This document shows, one piece after another, positions 1 through 8,648 of a stretch of DNA of 64,000 nt; position 1 is the stretch's first letter, and every line of letters begins with the position of its first letter. Origin of the DNA: Oceanicola sp. D3 (GTDB lineage: Bacteria; Pseudomonadota; Alphaproteobacteria; Rhodobacterales; Rhodobacteraceae); assembly GCF_006351965.1 (NCBI RefSeq), contig NZ_CP040932.1:1612001-1676000 (forward strand). Reading direction: 5' to 3'. The translations under genes were made by a program, and so were the position numbers. A model generated the notes under the pieces. It made no database searches. It worked only from the letters and a program-made list of their open reading frames with translations, and was not told the DNA's origin.

Positions 1-970
1 ATCCACCCGCCGGGGTCTGTGGCAAGCCCAGGAGCGCCAGAAGGGCTGTGAGCGTGACGAAGCTGACCAGCGTTTGCAGCAGCAGCACGGCGGCCGGTGT
101 TGTTACCTCGCCGTAGCGGCGGGCGAGCACCGGGTAGATCGACATCGCGGGCAGGGCTGTCATCACCAGCAGGGCCGGGCCCAGGGCGGCGGGCTGCGGG
201 GTGAGGCCGAGCGCGGCGAGGGCGGCGAGCAGGGCGTAGGCGAGGGCGGGCATCACCAGCAGCTTGGCGGCGGTGATCGTCCAGGCCAGCGCGCCCAGGT
301 CGCGCAGGGTGAGGGCCGCCAGCCCGCCGCCGATCACCACCAGCGAGACGGCGGCCGAAGAGTTGGCGACGATGTTCACCGGCCCGGTCACCACCTGCGG
401 CAGGGGAAGGCGCAGCGCGGCCACGGCGAGCCCGGCAAAGAGCGCGAGGATCACCGGGGAGGTAGCAAGGCGGCGGGCGATGAGCGGGGCAATCGCGGTG
501 CCGCTGCCCCCGGCGCGGGCCTTCTCGGCCTCGGCCAGCGCCAGCACCAGCGGGATCATCACGAGGTTTTCGAAGCTCATGTTCAGCGCCAGCGCATGCT
601 CGGCCAGATCGGGCAGGGCAAGGCCCAGCATCGGGTAGCCGACGAAGCCGGAGTTCGCGCAGCTCATCCCCATCGCCCCGAAGGTCGCCGCAGTGGGCGA
701 GCAGCCAAAGGCCCGCCGCAAGAGCCAGTATCCGCCGCCAAAGAGGCCCAGCGAGGTGAGGAGCAGCACCAGCAGGTAGGCCGCGTCAAAGGTCTCCCCC
801 ACGGGGCGGGAGGAGACCGCGCGGAAGATCAGCGCGGGCAGGGCGCAGGTGACCACATAGGCCCCCAGCACGTCGAGGGCGGAGGTGTTGAACACGCCGC
901 GCCGCACTAGCAGCCAGCCAAGGGCGATCAGGGCAAAGATGGTGCCGGAGATGGAGAGAACCTGAACCAT
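1..970 (-). CDS. AEC family (auxin efflux carrier-like) transporter, C-terminus cut by window edge
   Basis: Reading the minus strand from the ATG at 970 gives an open frame of 323 codons to the window edge, where the next codon begins with T, so the stop probably lies within a base or two outside. The product is almost all hydrophobic helices in two bundles joined by a short polar loop. It has small-residue motifs typical of the AEC family (for example SCANSGFVGYPMLG about 100 residues in), and the length fits the usual 300-320 residues. Family members are inner-membrane carriers proposed to export organic anions or amino acid derivatives; the substrate cannot be read from sequence. It lies downstream of and co-directional with the bactofilin gene, but a terminator separates the two. 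Confidence 0.85.
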   Translation of the reverse strand, partial: MVQVLSISGTIFALIALGWLLVRRGVFNTSALDVLGAYVVTCALPALIFRAVSSRPVGETFDAAYLLVLLLTSLGLFGGGYWLLRRAFGCSPTAATFGAMGMSCANSGFVGYPMLGLALPDLAEHALALNMSFENLVMIPLVLALAEAEKARAGGSGTAIAPLIARRLATSPVILALFAGLAVAALRLPLPQVVTGPVNIVANSSAAVSLVVIGGGLAALTLRDLGALAWTITAAKLLVMPALAYALLAALAALGLTPQPAALGPALLVMTALPAMSIYPVLARRYGEVTTPAAVLLLQTLVSFVTLTALLALLGLPQTPAGG

Positions 971-1021
971 GTCGCCGAGGTATGAGCGCAGAACCCCGCC
1001 GCTGCAAGTCGCTACACATGT

Positions 1022-1044
1022 TCATTTTCTTGCTGAAAATATCC
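1022..1044 (-). repeat. Solo copy of the AT-rich tail of a dispersed intergenic repeat
   Basis: On the minus strand this reads GGATATTTTCAGCAAGAAAA followed by TGA. The core TTTCAGCAAGAAAATGA recurs at 8743-8759 and 21969-21986, and with one changed base at 47499-47515, always outside genes. Here it stands without the GC-rich palindromic units found next to the copies at 8.7 and 47.4 kb. It sits in the leader of the AEC transporter gene. Confidence 0.75.
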
Positions 1045-1161
1045 AAGACCATCGGCACAACGGGCGCTACAGCCGATCAGGTGGCGCTGCCGTCGCAAGG
1101 CTGTGGCCTCCCGAGCGCAGCGAGGCCACCGAAGGCCCCGAGCGCAGCGAGGCCCCTGAAC

Positions 1162-1190
1162 GCAAAAAGGGCGCCCGAAGGCGCCCTTTC
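1162..1190 (-). terminator. Rho-independent terminator of the bactofilin gene
   Basis: AAAGGGCGCC at 1166-1175 pairs perfectly with GGCGCCCTTT at 1180-1189 around a CGAA/TTCG tetraloop. The A run at 1164-1168 becomes a U run on the minus strand. It lies about 20 bases past the bactofilin stop. Just beyond, a 17-base sequence beginning CCGAGCGCAGCGAGG occurs twice (1111-1127 and 1138-1154). Confidence 0.85.
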
Positions 1191-1210
1191 GATCTTGGGG
1201 TTCAAACCAC

Positions 1211-1756
1211 TCAGCCCTGGGCTTTGGCCTCCGGGGTCGGGAGCGGCTTGGGGGCGGCGTTGGTGCCGGAGGCGAGCGGGTCGTCCTGCCGTTGCACCGA
1301 GCCCTCGAAGTGGGCACCGCTCTCTATGGCGATGGTTTTGTGGATGATGTCGCCTTCCACGCGGGCGGTGGAGGTGAGGCGCACCTTGAGGCCGCGCACA
1401 CGGCCAACCACGCGACCGTTGACCACAACGTCATCGGCGAGGCATTCGCCGCGCACGGTGGCACCTTCGCCGACGGTCAGCAGGTGGGCGCGAATGTCGC
1501 CCTCCACGGTGCCCTCGATCTGGATGTCGCCGGTGGTCTTGATGTTGCCGACGATGGTGAGATCGGACGACAGGGTCGACGCGGGCGGCTTGGCTTTTGG
1601 CGTGCTTGAGCCAGCGCTGCTGCTGCCCGATGCGGGCGCGCTGCTGGGCGGCGTGGTGGGCTGCTTGCTGCTGCCCGAGCTGTCGGCTGTGGTGGATTTT
1701 CCGGGCTCGGCACTTGCGCCGGAGCCAGGCTCGTTGATCCTGGATTTAGAAAACAT
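1211..1756 (-). CDS. Bactofilin (polymer-forming cytoskeletal protein)
   Basis: This 181-residue protein has a Ser/Pro/Ala-rich disordered head (about residues 1-60). A core of short beta repeats follows (about 65-155; for example LTIVGNIKTTGDIQIEGTVE, then repeated VxG turns), then a short Pro/Ala-rich tail. That is the bactofilin (DUF583) pattern: proteins that self-assemble into nucleotide-free filaments at the membrane and position cell-wall enzymes. Its first 11 bases overlap the end of the M23 peptidase gene, so the two are translationally coupled. Bactofilin/M23 peptidase pairs are known from other proteobacteria, where the filament recruits the hydrolase. A terminator follows at 1162-1190. 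Confidence 0.92.
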   Translation of the reverse strand: MFSKSRINEPGSGASAEPGKSTTADSSGSSKQPTTPPSSAPASGSSSAGSSTPKAKPPASTLSSDLTIVGNIKTTGDIQIEGTVEGDIRAHLLTVGEGATVRGECLADDVVVNGRVVGRVRGLKVRLTSTARVEGDIIHKTIAIESGAHFEGSVQRQDDPLASGTNAAPKPLPTPEAKAQG

Positions 1757-3068
1757 CTTGTCCTGCCTTGATGTAGGTCATCGGGTTCACCGGCTTGCCG
1801 CCGACCCGGACTTCGTAGTGGAGGTGGTTGCCGGTGGACCGACCGGTGGTTCCCATATCACCGATGCGATCGCCGCGCGAGATCCTTTGGCCCACTTTTA
1901 CGCGAGCCTTGCTCATGTGTGCGTAGCGCGTTTCGATGCCGAATTCGTGCTGGATCGTCACCAGGATGCCCCAGCTGCCGCGGCGCCCGGCCCAGGTGAC
2001 GACACCATCGCCGCCAGCGTAGATCGGTGTGCCCTTCGGCCCGGCGAAATCGGTGCCGTTGTGCATCCGGCCCCAGCGCGGCCCGAAGCCGGAGGTGAAG
2101 CGGTAGGAATCTTTCACCGGGATCGAGAAGGGGGCCTTGGTGGCCGCGATGCGGTAGAGGTCCATCCGCTCGAGCCCCTTGAGGATGCGGTTGGCCCGGC
2201 TCTGGCCCATGTCGAGCGGCATGCCCTTGGTCGAGAAGGTCAGCGGGGTCAGCGGGCCGCCCTGGCCCGAGTAGCCGCGCTTGACGGTCGAGATCAGCTG
2301 GTCGGGCGGCAGCCCGGCGTCGCGGAACATCTTGTCGAGCGGCGCCACGGAGACGGTGAGCGCCTCTTCGAGCTGAGAGAAGATCTGGTCGTTGCGGTCC
2401 AGAATAAGCTCGCGCTCGAAGGCGAGGGCCTGTGCTTCTTCGCGGGCGGCAGCGGCGGTGTCGGCCATCGCGTCGCGCTCGCGTGCGGTGCTTTGCAGGG
2501 CCTCGGTGAGGAAGTCGACGGTGCCTTCCACATCAGTCAGGCGGCCGTCGGTGGTTTTGGCAGAGCCGGTGGCGCCTTCGAGCGTGGCGATGGCTTCGGC
2601 CTGCCCCTCAAGCGCGGCGTCACGCTCTTTCATGGTGCGGCGCAGGGTGGCCTGCACCACGCCGATGCCGGTTTCCAGTTCGCGGCGGCGATCTTCGGAG
2701 GCGAGCAGTTGCGACTGCATCACCGAGATCTGCGCCAGCGCGGCGTTGAAACGCTCCTGCGCGGCGGCGGCCTCTTCGGCGCGGGCGTCGCGCTGGGTGG
2801 AGAGGGCGTTGAGGCGCATCTCGTAGCTGCGCTGTTCGCGCTTGGCCTGCTCGCGGAACGAGCCGGAGCCGATCGAATCCATCAACAGAACTGCGGTGGC
2901 GATGATCGCCCAGCCGACAACCAGCGCGGAGCCGGCGAGCGCAATCAGCTGCGTCTCGGGCTTGAGCCGGATGAACCGGGTCTCGGTGTCCGAGCGCAGA
3001 AAGAGCCGCTGCTCGGGCAAGTGGCGCTCAAGGGCGCTGTGCAGGCGATGCAAGACGCGTGCTTTCAA
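1746..3068 (-). CDS. M23 family murein metallopeptidase, membrane-anchored with coiled coil
   Basis: A short basic N-terminus is followed by one membrane helix (about residues 40-63), a long Ala/Glu/Arg-rich coiled coil (about 70-260) and a C-terminal LytM/M23 domain (about 310-440). The zinc ligands are visible as HNGTDFAGP and the HLHYEV motif near the end. It should be a periplasmic peptidoglycan endopeptidase or an EnvC/NlpD-like activator; both ligand pairs are intact, so catalysis is plausible. No ATG fits the start. I chose the TTG at 3068 because AGGAAC lies just upstream; a longer TTG start at 3095 has no ribosome-binding site. It overlaps the bactofilin gene by 11 bases. The 230 bases upstream (3069-3300) hold no gene. 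Confidence 0.9.
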   Translation of the reverse strand: MKARVLHRLHSALERHLPEQRLFLRSDTETRFIRLKPETQLIALAGSALVVGWAIIATAVLLMDSIGSGSFREQAKREQRSYEMRLNALSTQRDARAEEAAAAQERFNAALAQISVMQSQLLASEDRRRELETGIGVVQATLRRTMKERDAALEGQAEAIATLEGATGSAKTTDGRLTDVEGTVDFLTEALQSTARERDAMADTAAAAREEAQALAFERELILDRNDQIFSQLEEALTVSVAPLDKMFRDAGLPPDQLISTVKRGYSGQGGPLTPLTFSTKGMPLDMGQSRANRILKGLERMDLYRIAATKAPFSIPVKDSYRFTSGFGPRWGRMHNGTDFAGPKGTPIYAGGDGVVTWAGRRGSWGILVTIQHEFGIETRYAHMSKARVKVGQRISRGDRIGDMGTTGRSTGNHLHYEVRVGGKPVNPMTYIKAGQDVF

Positions 3069-3300
3069 TGATCCGTTCCTGTTCCCGTACCCCAAATACG
3101 TCCGCCGGGCCCCCAGCCGCCCAAACGAATTGCAGCCCTGTTACCCCACCCGGCTTGCTGATGGCAAGTTTTGCTGCCCGCACAAGAGGGTTAACGCCGG
3201 AAAGGAGGGTGTGATTCGGCGAATTCTTGCCGATTATTTGCCCTGTGAAATATCATCTGCGGCAGGCTGACGCGGAGCGGCGCCGTGCAGGGCGCGCGGG

Positions 3301-4107
3301 TTACTCGACCAGCGGCCAGTAAAAGTCTGGTGGCATCCCGGCCTCGGCGCGCTTTTCCTCGTTGAAGGGCGGCTTGGGCCCGCCGGGAAAGTAGCGGCGC
3401 ACAAGGGTGTGAAACGCCTCTTTCGGGTCCAGCCCGTCGCGCCCGCAGAGCCAGTTGAACCACTTGGCCCCATAGGCAACGTGGCTGACCTCTTCGGCGT
3501 AGATCACCTTCAGCGCCGCGACGGCGGATGTGGCCCCGGCCTTGGAGAAAAGTTCAATCATTCCGGGGGTTACATCGAGCCCACGGGCCTCGAGCACCAT
3601 CGGCACCACGGCGAGGCGGGCGGGCAGATCATGGGCGGTGTCGGCGGCGGCGCGCCACATGCCGGCGTGGGCATCAAGGTCGCCGTAGCCCATGCCCAGC
3701 TCGCGCAGGCAATCGTCCATCAGCATGAAATGGCGGCTCTCGTCATCGGCGGCGCGCACCCAATCGTCATAAAAGCCGAGCGGCATCGGCGTGTCGGTAA
3801 AGCGGGCGACAACATCCCAGTGCAGGTCGATGGCGTTCAGCTCGATATGGGCGACGGCGTGAAGAATGGCCTTGCGGCCCGCCTCGGTGCCGGGGCGGCG
3901 GCGGGGCACGTCGCGCGGGTCGAGCAGGGCGGGCTTGGCGGGGCGGGCAGGGGCATCGGGCGGCGCGGCCTTGCCCAGCGGCAGCGGCGCATCGGCGTCG
4001 CGGGAGGCCAGCCAGAGGGCGGCGTTGCGGCGCGACAGCTCGGCCTTGCCGCGCCCCTCGGGGCAGGTGAGAACTTCGGTGGCGAGGGCAGCGAGGGTCT
4101 GGGTCAT
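3301..4107 (-). CDS. DUF455 ferritin-like di-iron protein
   Basis: A 268-residue soluble protein with no signal peptide. The spaced carboxylate/histidine motifs of a four-helix ferritin-like di-iron site are visible: HIELNAIDLHWD (about residue 88), DDESRHF (about 122), LEARGLDV (about 172) and EEVSHVAYG (about 206). These match the DUF455 family, which neighbours tRNA-MiaE-like and rubrerythrin-like proteins. The physiological substrate is unknown to me. The gene stands alone on the minus strand, with a 139-bp inverted-repeat-bounded segment upstream. Confidence 0.88.
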   Translation of the reverse strand: MTQTLAALATEVLTCPEGRGKAELSRRNAALWLASRDADAPLPLGKAAPPDAPARPAKPALLDPRDVPRRRPGTEAGRKAILHAVAHIELNAIDLHWDVVARFTDTPMPLGFYDDWVRAADDESRHFMLMDDCLRELGMGYGDLDAHAGMWRAAADTAHDLPARLAVVPMVLEARGLDVTPGMIELFSKAGATSAVAALKVIYAEEVSHVAYGAKWFNWLCGRDGLDPKEAFHTLVRRYFPGGPKPPFNEEKRAEAGMPPDFYWPLVE

Positions 4108-4142
4108 GCGGGGGTTCTAGGGGAGGTGGGTGGCGGGGGGAA

Positions 4143-4281
4143 GCCGTGCAGCGCCGACCCGCGGGGTGGCGTATGCAACGGCTGTCCGTGGCACTTTATG
4201 GTGCCGTGGTCTTCTTCCCTTCGTGGGGCGCGCCTGCCTCGCGGAGGCGCCGCCCCGGGGGGCGGGTCGGCGCTGCACGGC
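4143..4281. repeat. 139-bp segment bounded by perfect 20-bp terminal inverted repeats
   Basis: Bases 4143-4162 (GCCGTGCAGCGCCGACCCGC) are the exact reverse complement of 4262-4281, flanking 99 bases with no convincing gene. Size and ends resemble a MITE-like or REP-type insertion. No target duplication is evident at the boundaries. It lies between the DUF455 and bcp genes, in the leader of DUF455. Confidence 0.6.
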
Positions 4282-4320
4282 GCCTTCGGCTTGATTCCGT
4301 GCAGGGTGGCGCCGCGACGC

Positions 4321-4782
4321 TCAGAGCGCCTTCACCGCCTCCAACACCTCTTCGACGTGGCCTTTGACCTTCACCTTGCGCCACTCGCGCACCACCGTGC
4401 CTTCGCCGTCGATCAGGAAGGTGGAGCGCTCTATGCCCATGCTTTTCTTGCCATACATGTTTTTCTCGACCCATGTGCCATAGGCCTCGCAAACCGCGCC
4501 GTCTTCATCGGCGACCAGCGGAATGCCGAGCTCGTGCTTGGTGATGAACTTTTCGTGCTTGGCCACGGTGTCGCGGCTGACGCCGACGATCTTGGCCCCT
4601 GCCGCCTCGAACTCTTCCAGCGCGGCGGTGAACTCGATGGCCTCGGTGGTGCAGCCCGGCGTATCGTCACGCGGGTAAAAATAAAGCACCACGGCAGAGG
4701 GCCGCAGGGCAGAAAGGGCAAGCTCGCCGCCGCCGTCGCGGGGCAGGGTGAAATCGGGGGCTGTCTGGCCAGTGAGGTCCAT
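4321..4782 (-). CDS. bcp: Thioredoxin-dependent thiol peroxidase (Bcp/PrxQ peroxiredoxin)
   Basis: A 153-residue protein with the peroxiredoxin motif YFYPRDDTPGCTTEA, placing the peroxidatic cysteine at residue 44, and Arg/Asp positions typical of PrxQ. It reduces peroxides and hydroperoxides in the cytoplasm using thioredoxin. The resolving cysteine that E. coli Bcp carries five residues after the catalytic one is isoleucine here (Ile49). A cysteine at 98 corresponds to the third E. coli cysteine, so the enzyme may work as a 1-Cys type or resolve through Cys98. The ATG at 4782 follows AGGAGAG; a longer TTG frame from 4815 lacks a ribosome-binding site and was rejected. The divergent AsmA-like gene starts 110 bases away. 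Confidence 0.93.
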   Translation of the reverse strand: MDLTGQTAPDFTLPRDGGGELALSALRPSAVVLYFYPRDDTPGCTTEAIEFTAALEEFEAAGAKIVGVSRDTVAKHEKFITKHELGIPLVADEDGAVCEAYGTWVEKNMYGKKSMGIERSTFLIDGEGTVVREWRKVKVKGHVEEVLEAVKAL

Positions 4783-4891
4783 TGCGTCTTCTCTCCTGTT
4801 CAAGGCGCTTCTCAAACCGCGCCGCTCCTGCGAATATGGGCCTTAAGAGCAGACAGGCCAGAGCGCCGGGACACAAGGACAAAGAAGGCCG

Positions 4892-7800
4892 ATGAGCCCG
4901 CCGAAGGACATGCCCGAAAAGGCACCGCTCGAAGAGCGCGCGCGGTGGTTTGATGCCGCCGCCGAGGCCGAGCGGCTGGCAGCGGCGCAGGAGGCCGCCA
5001 TGCGGCTGGGGCCTGCGGCCCCCTGCGAGGGCACGCCGTTGCAGCCACTGGGCGCGGCAGACCCGGCGGAGGGCACGCTGTGCGGGCCGCTCCTGCTGAC
5101 GCCGGAAAAGATTGGGCTGGAGGCAGAGCTGCCCGCCGAAAGTGCCGCCCCCGCCCTCGGTGCGGCGGAGGTGCCGGTGACGGGCGGGGCCGAGGTGGTG
5201 GCCGCGCTGCGCCGGGACGGGGCGCTGGACCGGCCCGACGACACCGGCGAAGACAGCCACGATGCCCCCATTCGCCCGCGGCGGCGCATCCGCAAACGCC
5301 GACTGCTGGCCAAGCCGCTGATCTGGGCCTTCGACGTGGCCGTGCTCTGCGTGGTTGCCGTGATCCTCGCCATTCTGCTCACCGCTGGCCGGGAACTGCC
5401 CGCGCCGGAGTGGCTGGCCGAACGGGTGGAGGCACGGCTGAATGAGGGGCTCGGCGGAGCCACGGTGGAGATGGGCGGGCTCTACGTGATCTTTCAGCGC
5501 ACCGCGCTGCCCCGTGTCACCTTCCGCGAGGTGGATATTCGCGCCGCCGATGGCAGCCATATTGCCCATGTTCCCGCGCTGGGCGCGACGCTTGACAAGG
5601 GCGCCTTGCTGAAAGGGCAGGTGCAGCCGCGTGCGGTGATCATCAGTGGCGCGGCGATGCAGGCCTCGCGCGACCGGGAGGGCAACTTTGATCTGCGGCT
5701 CGGCAGCGCGGAGTTGAACTGGCAGGGCGCGGGCAACCTTGCCGAACTGCTGGCCCGGGTGGATGCGATGCTGGCCCTGCCCAGCTTTCAGCCGATCGAG
5801 GAAATCCGCGCCGATCAGCTGGTGCTGGAGTTTGCCGATGCCCGCTCGGGGCGGGAGTGGGTGCTTTACAACGGCGAGCTGGTGATTGCGCAGGATGCCG
5901 AGAAGGTTTCGGCCCGGCTTGCGCTGCAACTGGCGGGCGAGGAGGTGCCGGAGGGGGCCGAGGAGCGGGCCGAGTTTGAGGTCGCCCCGGCCACGGTTGC
6001 ACTCACCTTCAGTTCGCAGAAGGGCTCCACCGCTGCCGAGCTGGGCGCGAACATCGAGGGCGTGGGCGCGCAGGACGTGGGCACGCTGAGCCCCGCCACC
6101 GCGTTCCTCGCGCTGCTCGATGCGCCGATCTCGGGGGCGATGCGGGCGAAGGTGGATGAGGCTGGAACGCTGGCCGAGCTGGCCGGGCAGCTGGAGATCG
6201 GGGCGGGCAGCATCGAGCCGGGGCAGGGGCAGGCGGCCATCGCGCTGGACGGCGGGCGCAGCTACTTTCGCTATCAGCCAGACGCCGCCCGGCTGGTGTT
6301 TGACGAGCTGCGCCTCGCGGCACCTGACGGGGCCTTCACCGCCAGCGGGCAGGCCTATCTTGAGGGCATGGAGGCCACCGGCTGGCCGACCGACCTTGTG
6401 GGCCAGCTGGCCTTCTCGGAGGTGCGGCTGGACCCGACAGGCATTTTTGCCGAGGGCCTCAGCTTTCCCTCTGGCGCGCTTGATCTAAAGCTCTCGCTCG
6501 ACCCGTTCAACCTGCGGATCGGCCAGATGGTGCTGGAGGGCGAGGATGTGACGATCCGCGCCCGGGGCCGCGCCCGCCCGGTGCCCGAAGGCTGGGAGGC
6601 GGCGGTGGATGTGGAGGTGGACCGGATCGGCCATGAGCGGCTGCTTTCGCTCTGGCCGCTGGGGCTGGCCACCAAGACCCGCGACTGGATTTCCGAGCGG
6701 GTGCAGGCGGGCGAGCTGTTCAACGTGAAGGGCGCGCTCAGGGCCAAGCCGGGCGAGGCGCGCCCGGTTGTGAGCCTTGTCTATGAGTTCAAGGGCGGCG
6801 AGGTTCTGGTGCTGCCCACGCTGCCGCCGGTGCAGGGCGCGACGGGCTACTCCTCGATCTCCGAGGATGCCTATACGATGTCGCTGGACGCGGGCCATAT
6901 CGACGCGCCGGAGGGCGGGCGGATCGACGTGGCGGGCACGGTGCTGCGGGTGCCGGATGTGCACAAGGAGCCGGCCGATATGGAGGTGCATCTGCTCTCG
7001 GAAAGCAGTGCAACGGCGGTGCTCTCGATTCTCGATCAGGAGCCGTGGCGGTTTATCTCCAAGGCCGATCAGCCGGTGGACATGGCCGAGGGCCGCGCCG
7101 CGCTGGATGGGGTGATCCGCTTTCCGCTGATCAAGGACGTGCCGCAGCAGCTGATCGACTTTCGCGTTGGCGGCGTGCTGACCGGGGTGCGCTCGACCAA
7201 GGTGGTGCCCGGGCGCACGCTCACCGCCGAGCGGCTGGAGGTGCTGGCTCACGGCGAGGAGATCGTGATCGAGGGGCCGGGGCGGATCGAGGGCCTGCCG
7301 ATCACCGCCGCCTGGGTGCAGCCCATCGACAAGCCGGGGCCGCAGCCGAGCCGGGTGGAAGGCACGATCGAGCTCAGCCAGGCCTTTGTGGACAGGTTCA
7401 ACATCGGGTTGCCCAAGGGCATGGTGTCGGGCGCGGGCACCGGGCAGTTCACCATTGATCTGGAGCGGGGCCGCGCGCCGCGTTTCAGCCTGCACTCCGA
7501 TCTCAACCGGATGGGGCTGACGATCCGCGAGCTGGCGTGGAGCAAGGGGCGGGCGACGAAGGGCTCGCTTCAGGTGTCAGGCCAGCTTGGCGAGCCGCCC
7601 TCGATTGACAGCCTGTCGATCTCGGCACCCGGCCTCTCGGCAGAGGGACGGGTGCGGCTGAACCCGGGCGGCGGGCTGCGCACGGCAGAATTTTCGCGGG
7701 TGAAGGCGGGTCGCTGGATTGACGCGCCGGTGACGCTGACCGGGCGCGGCAAGGGCGTGACCCCGGCAGTGACGGTGCGCGGCGGCTGGGTCGACATCCG

Positions 7801-8581
7801 CCGCACCTCCTTTGCCCAGGGCGGCGGCGGGGGCACGGCGGGCGCACCGATGAACCTTTCGCTCGACCGGCTGATCATTTCTGACGGCATCTCGCTGCGC
7901 GGCTTTCGCGCCGAGCTGAAGACACGGGGCGGGCTGAACGGCAAATTCACCGGCACCGTCAACGGCGCGGCGCCGGTTTCGGGCACGCTGGTGCCCTCGC
8001 GCGGAAAGACGGCGGTGCGGATTTCTTCGCAGGATGCGGGGCGGGTGTTTCGGGCCGCCGGGCTGTTCAGGAAGGGCCGGGGTGGGGCGATGCAGCTGAC
8101 CTTGGTGCCCCGCGCCGAACCGGGGCAATACAATGGCGAGCTGAAGGTGCAGAACGTACGGGTCCAGAGCGCCCCCGGCCTCGCCGCGCTGCTCAACGCG
8201 ATCTCGGTTGTCGGGCTGGTGGAGCAGCTCAACGGCTCGGGCCTGCTGCTGGCGAACACGGTAGTCAACTTCCGGCTCACCCCCAATGCGGTGCAGATCA
8301 ACCACGGCTCCGCCGTTGGCCCCTCGGTGGGGATTTCGATGGCAGGGGTTTACGACATGAACCGCGATTACATGTCGGTGCAGGGGGTGTTTTCGCCGAT
8401 CTACGTGGTCAACGGGATCGGGCGGATCATCTCGAAGCGCGGCGAAGGGTTCTTTGGCTTCAACTACAAGATGACCGGCCCGGCGGCGGGCCCGAAGGTG
8501 AGCGTGAACCCGCTGTCGGTGCTGACTCCGGGGATCTTCCGCGAGATCTTCCGCCAGCCGCCGCCGAGGCTGGCGAATTAG
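4892..8581 (+). CDS. Giant AsmA-like / DUF3971 (YhdP-type) envelope protein
   Basis: A 1229-residue protein. An acidic, Ala-rich cytoplasmic head (about 1-125) ends in a basic stretch (RPRRRIRKRR), followed by one membrane helix at about 143-166. About 1060 periplasmic residues of repetitive beta-strand-rich sequence follow, and the C-terminus (GGAxGPKVSVNPLSVLTPG-like) is typical of AsmA-like C-terminal domains. Family members such as YhdP and TamB are inner-membrane-anchored bridge proteins that move phospholipid to the outer membrane. That role is inferred from family and architecture. The ATG at 4892 follows GAAGG. A three-unit repeat element lies downstream. Confidence 0.85.
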   Translation: MSPPKDMPEKAPLEERARWFDAAAEAERLAAAQEAAMRLGPAAPCEGTPLQPLGAADPAEGTLCGPLLLTPEKIGLEAELPAESAAPALGAAEVPVTGGAEVVAALRRDGALDRPDDTGEDSHDAPIRPRRRIRKRRLLAKPLIWAFDVAVLCVVAVILAILLTAGRELPAPEWLAERVEARLNEGLGGATVEMGGLYVIFQRTALPRVTFREVDIRAADGSHIAHVPALGATLDKGALLKGQVQPRAVIISGAAMQASRDREGNFDLRLGSAELNWQGAGNLAELLARVDAMLALPSFQPIEEIRADQLVLEFADARSGREWVLYNGELVIAQDAEKVSARLALQLAGEEVPEGAEERAEFEVAPATVALTFSSQKGSTAAELGANIEGVGAQDVGTLSPATAFLALLDAPISGAMRAKVDEAGTLAELAGQLEIGAGSIEPGQGQAAIALDGGRSYFRYQPDAARLVFDELRLAAPDGAFTASGQAYLEGMEATGWPTDLVGQLAFSEVRLDPTGIFAEGLSFPSGALDLKLSLDPFNLRIGQMVLEGEDVTIRARGRARPVPEGWEAAVDVEVDRIGHERLLSLWPLGLATKTRDWISERVQAGELFNVKGALRAKPGEARPVVSLVYEFKGGEVLVLPTLPPVQGATGYSSISEDAYTMSLDAGHIDAPEGGRIDVAGTVLRVPDVHKEPADMEVHLLSESSATAVLSILDQEPWRFISKADQPVDMAEGRAALDGVIRFPLIKDVPQQLIDFRVGGVLTGVRSTKVVPGRTLTAERLEVLAHGEEIVIEGPGRIEGLPITAAWVQPIDKPGPQPSRVEGTIELSQAFVDRFNIGLPKGMVSGAGTGQFTIDLERGRAPRFSLHSDLNRMGLTIRELAWSKGRATKGSLQVSGQLGEPPSIDSLSISAPGLSAEGRVRLNPGGGLRTAEFSRVKAGRWIDAPVTLTGRGKGVTPAVTVRGGWVDIRRTSFAQGGGGGTAGAPMNLSLDRLIISDGISLRGFRAELKTRGGLNGKFTGTVNGAAPVSGTLVPSRGKTAVRISSQDAGRVFRAAGLFRKGRGGAMQLTLVPRAEPGQYNGELKVQNVRVQSAPGLAALLNAISVVGLVEQLNGSGLLLANTVVNFRLTPNAVQINHGSAVGPSVGISMAGVYDMNRDYMSVQGVFSPIYVVNGIGRIISKRGEGFFGFNYKMTGPAAGPKVSVNPLSVLTPGIFREIFRQPPPRLAN

Positions 8582-8648
8582 GCGGCTGGGCCAATCCGGG
8601 CGGCCCTCCTGCTTTGCGCCGCGCCATCGGTGGGGCGTGTCACCGGTG

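Noticed and set aside
74-910. Plus-strand frame of 278 codons
   Set aside because: His/Gly/Arg/Gln-rich shadow of the AEC transporter on the minus strand.
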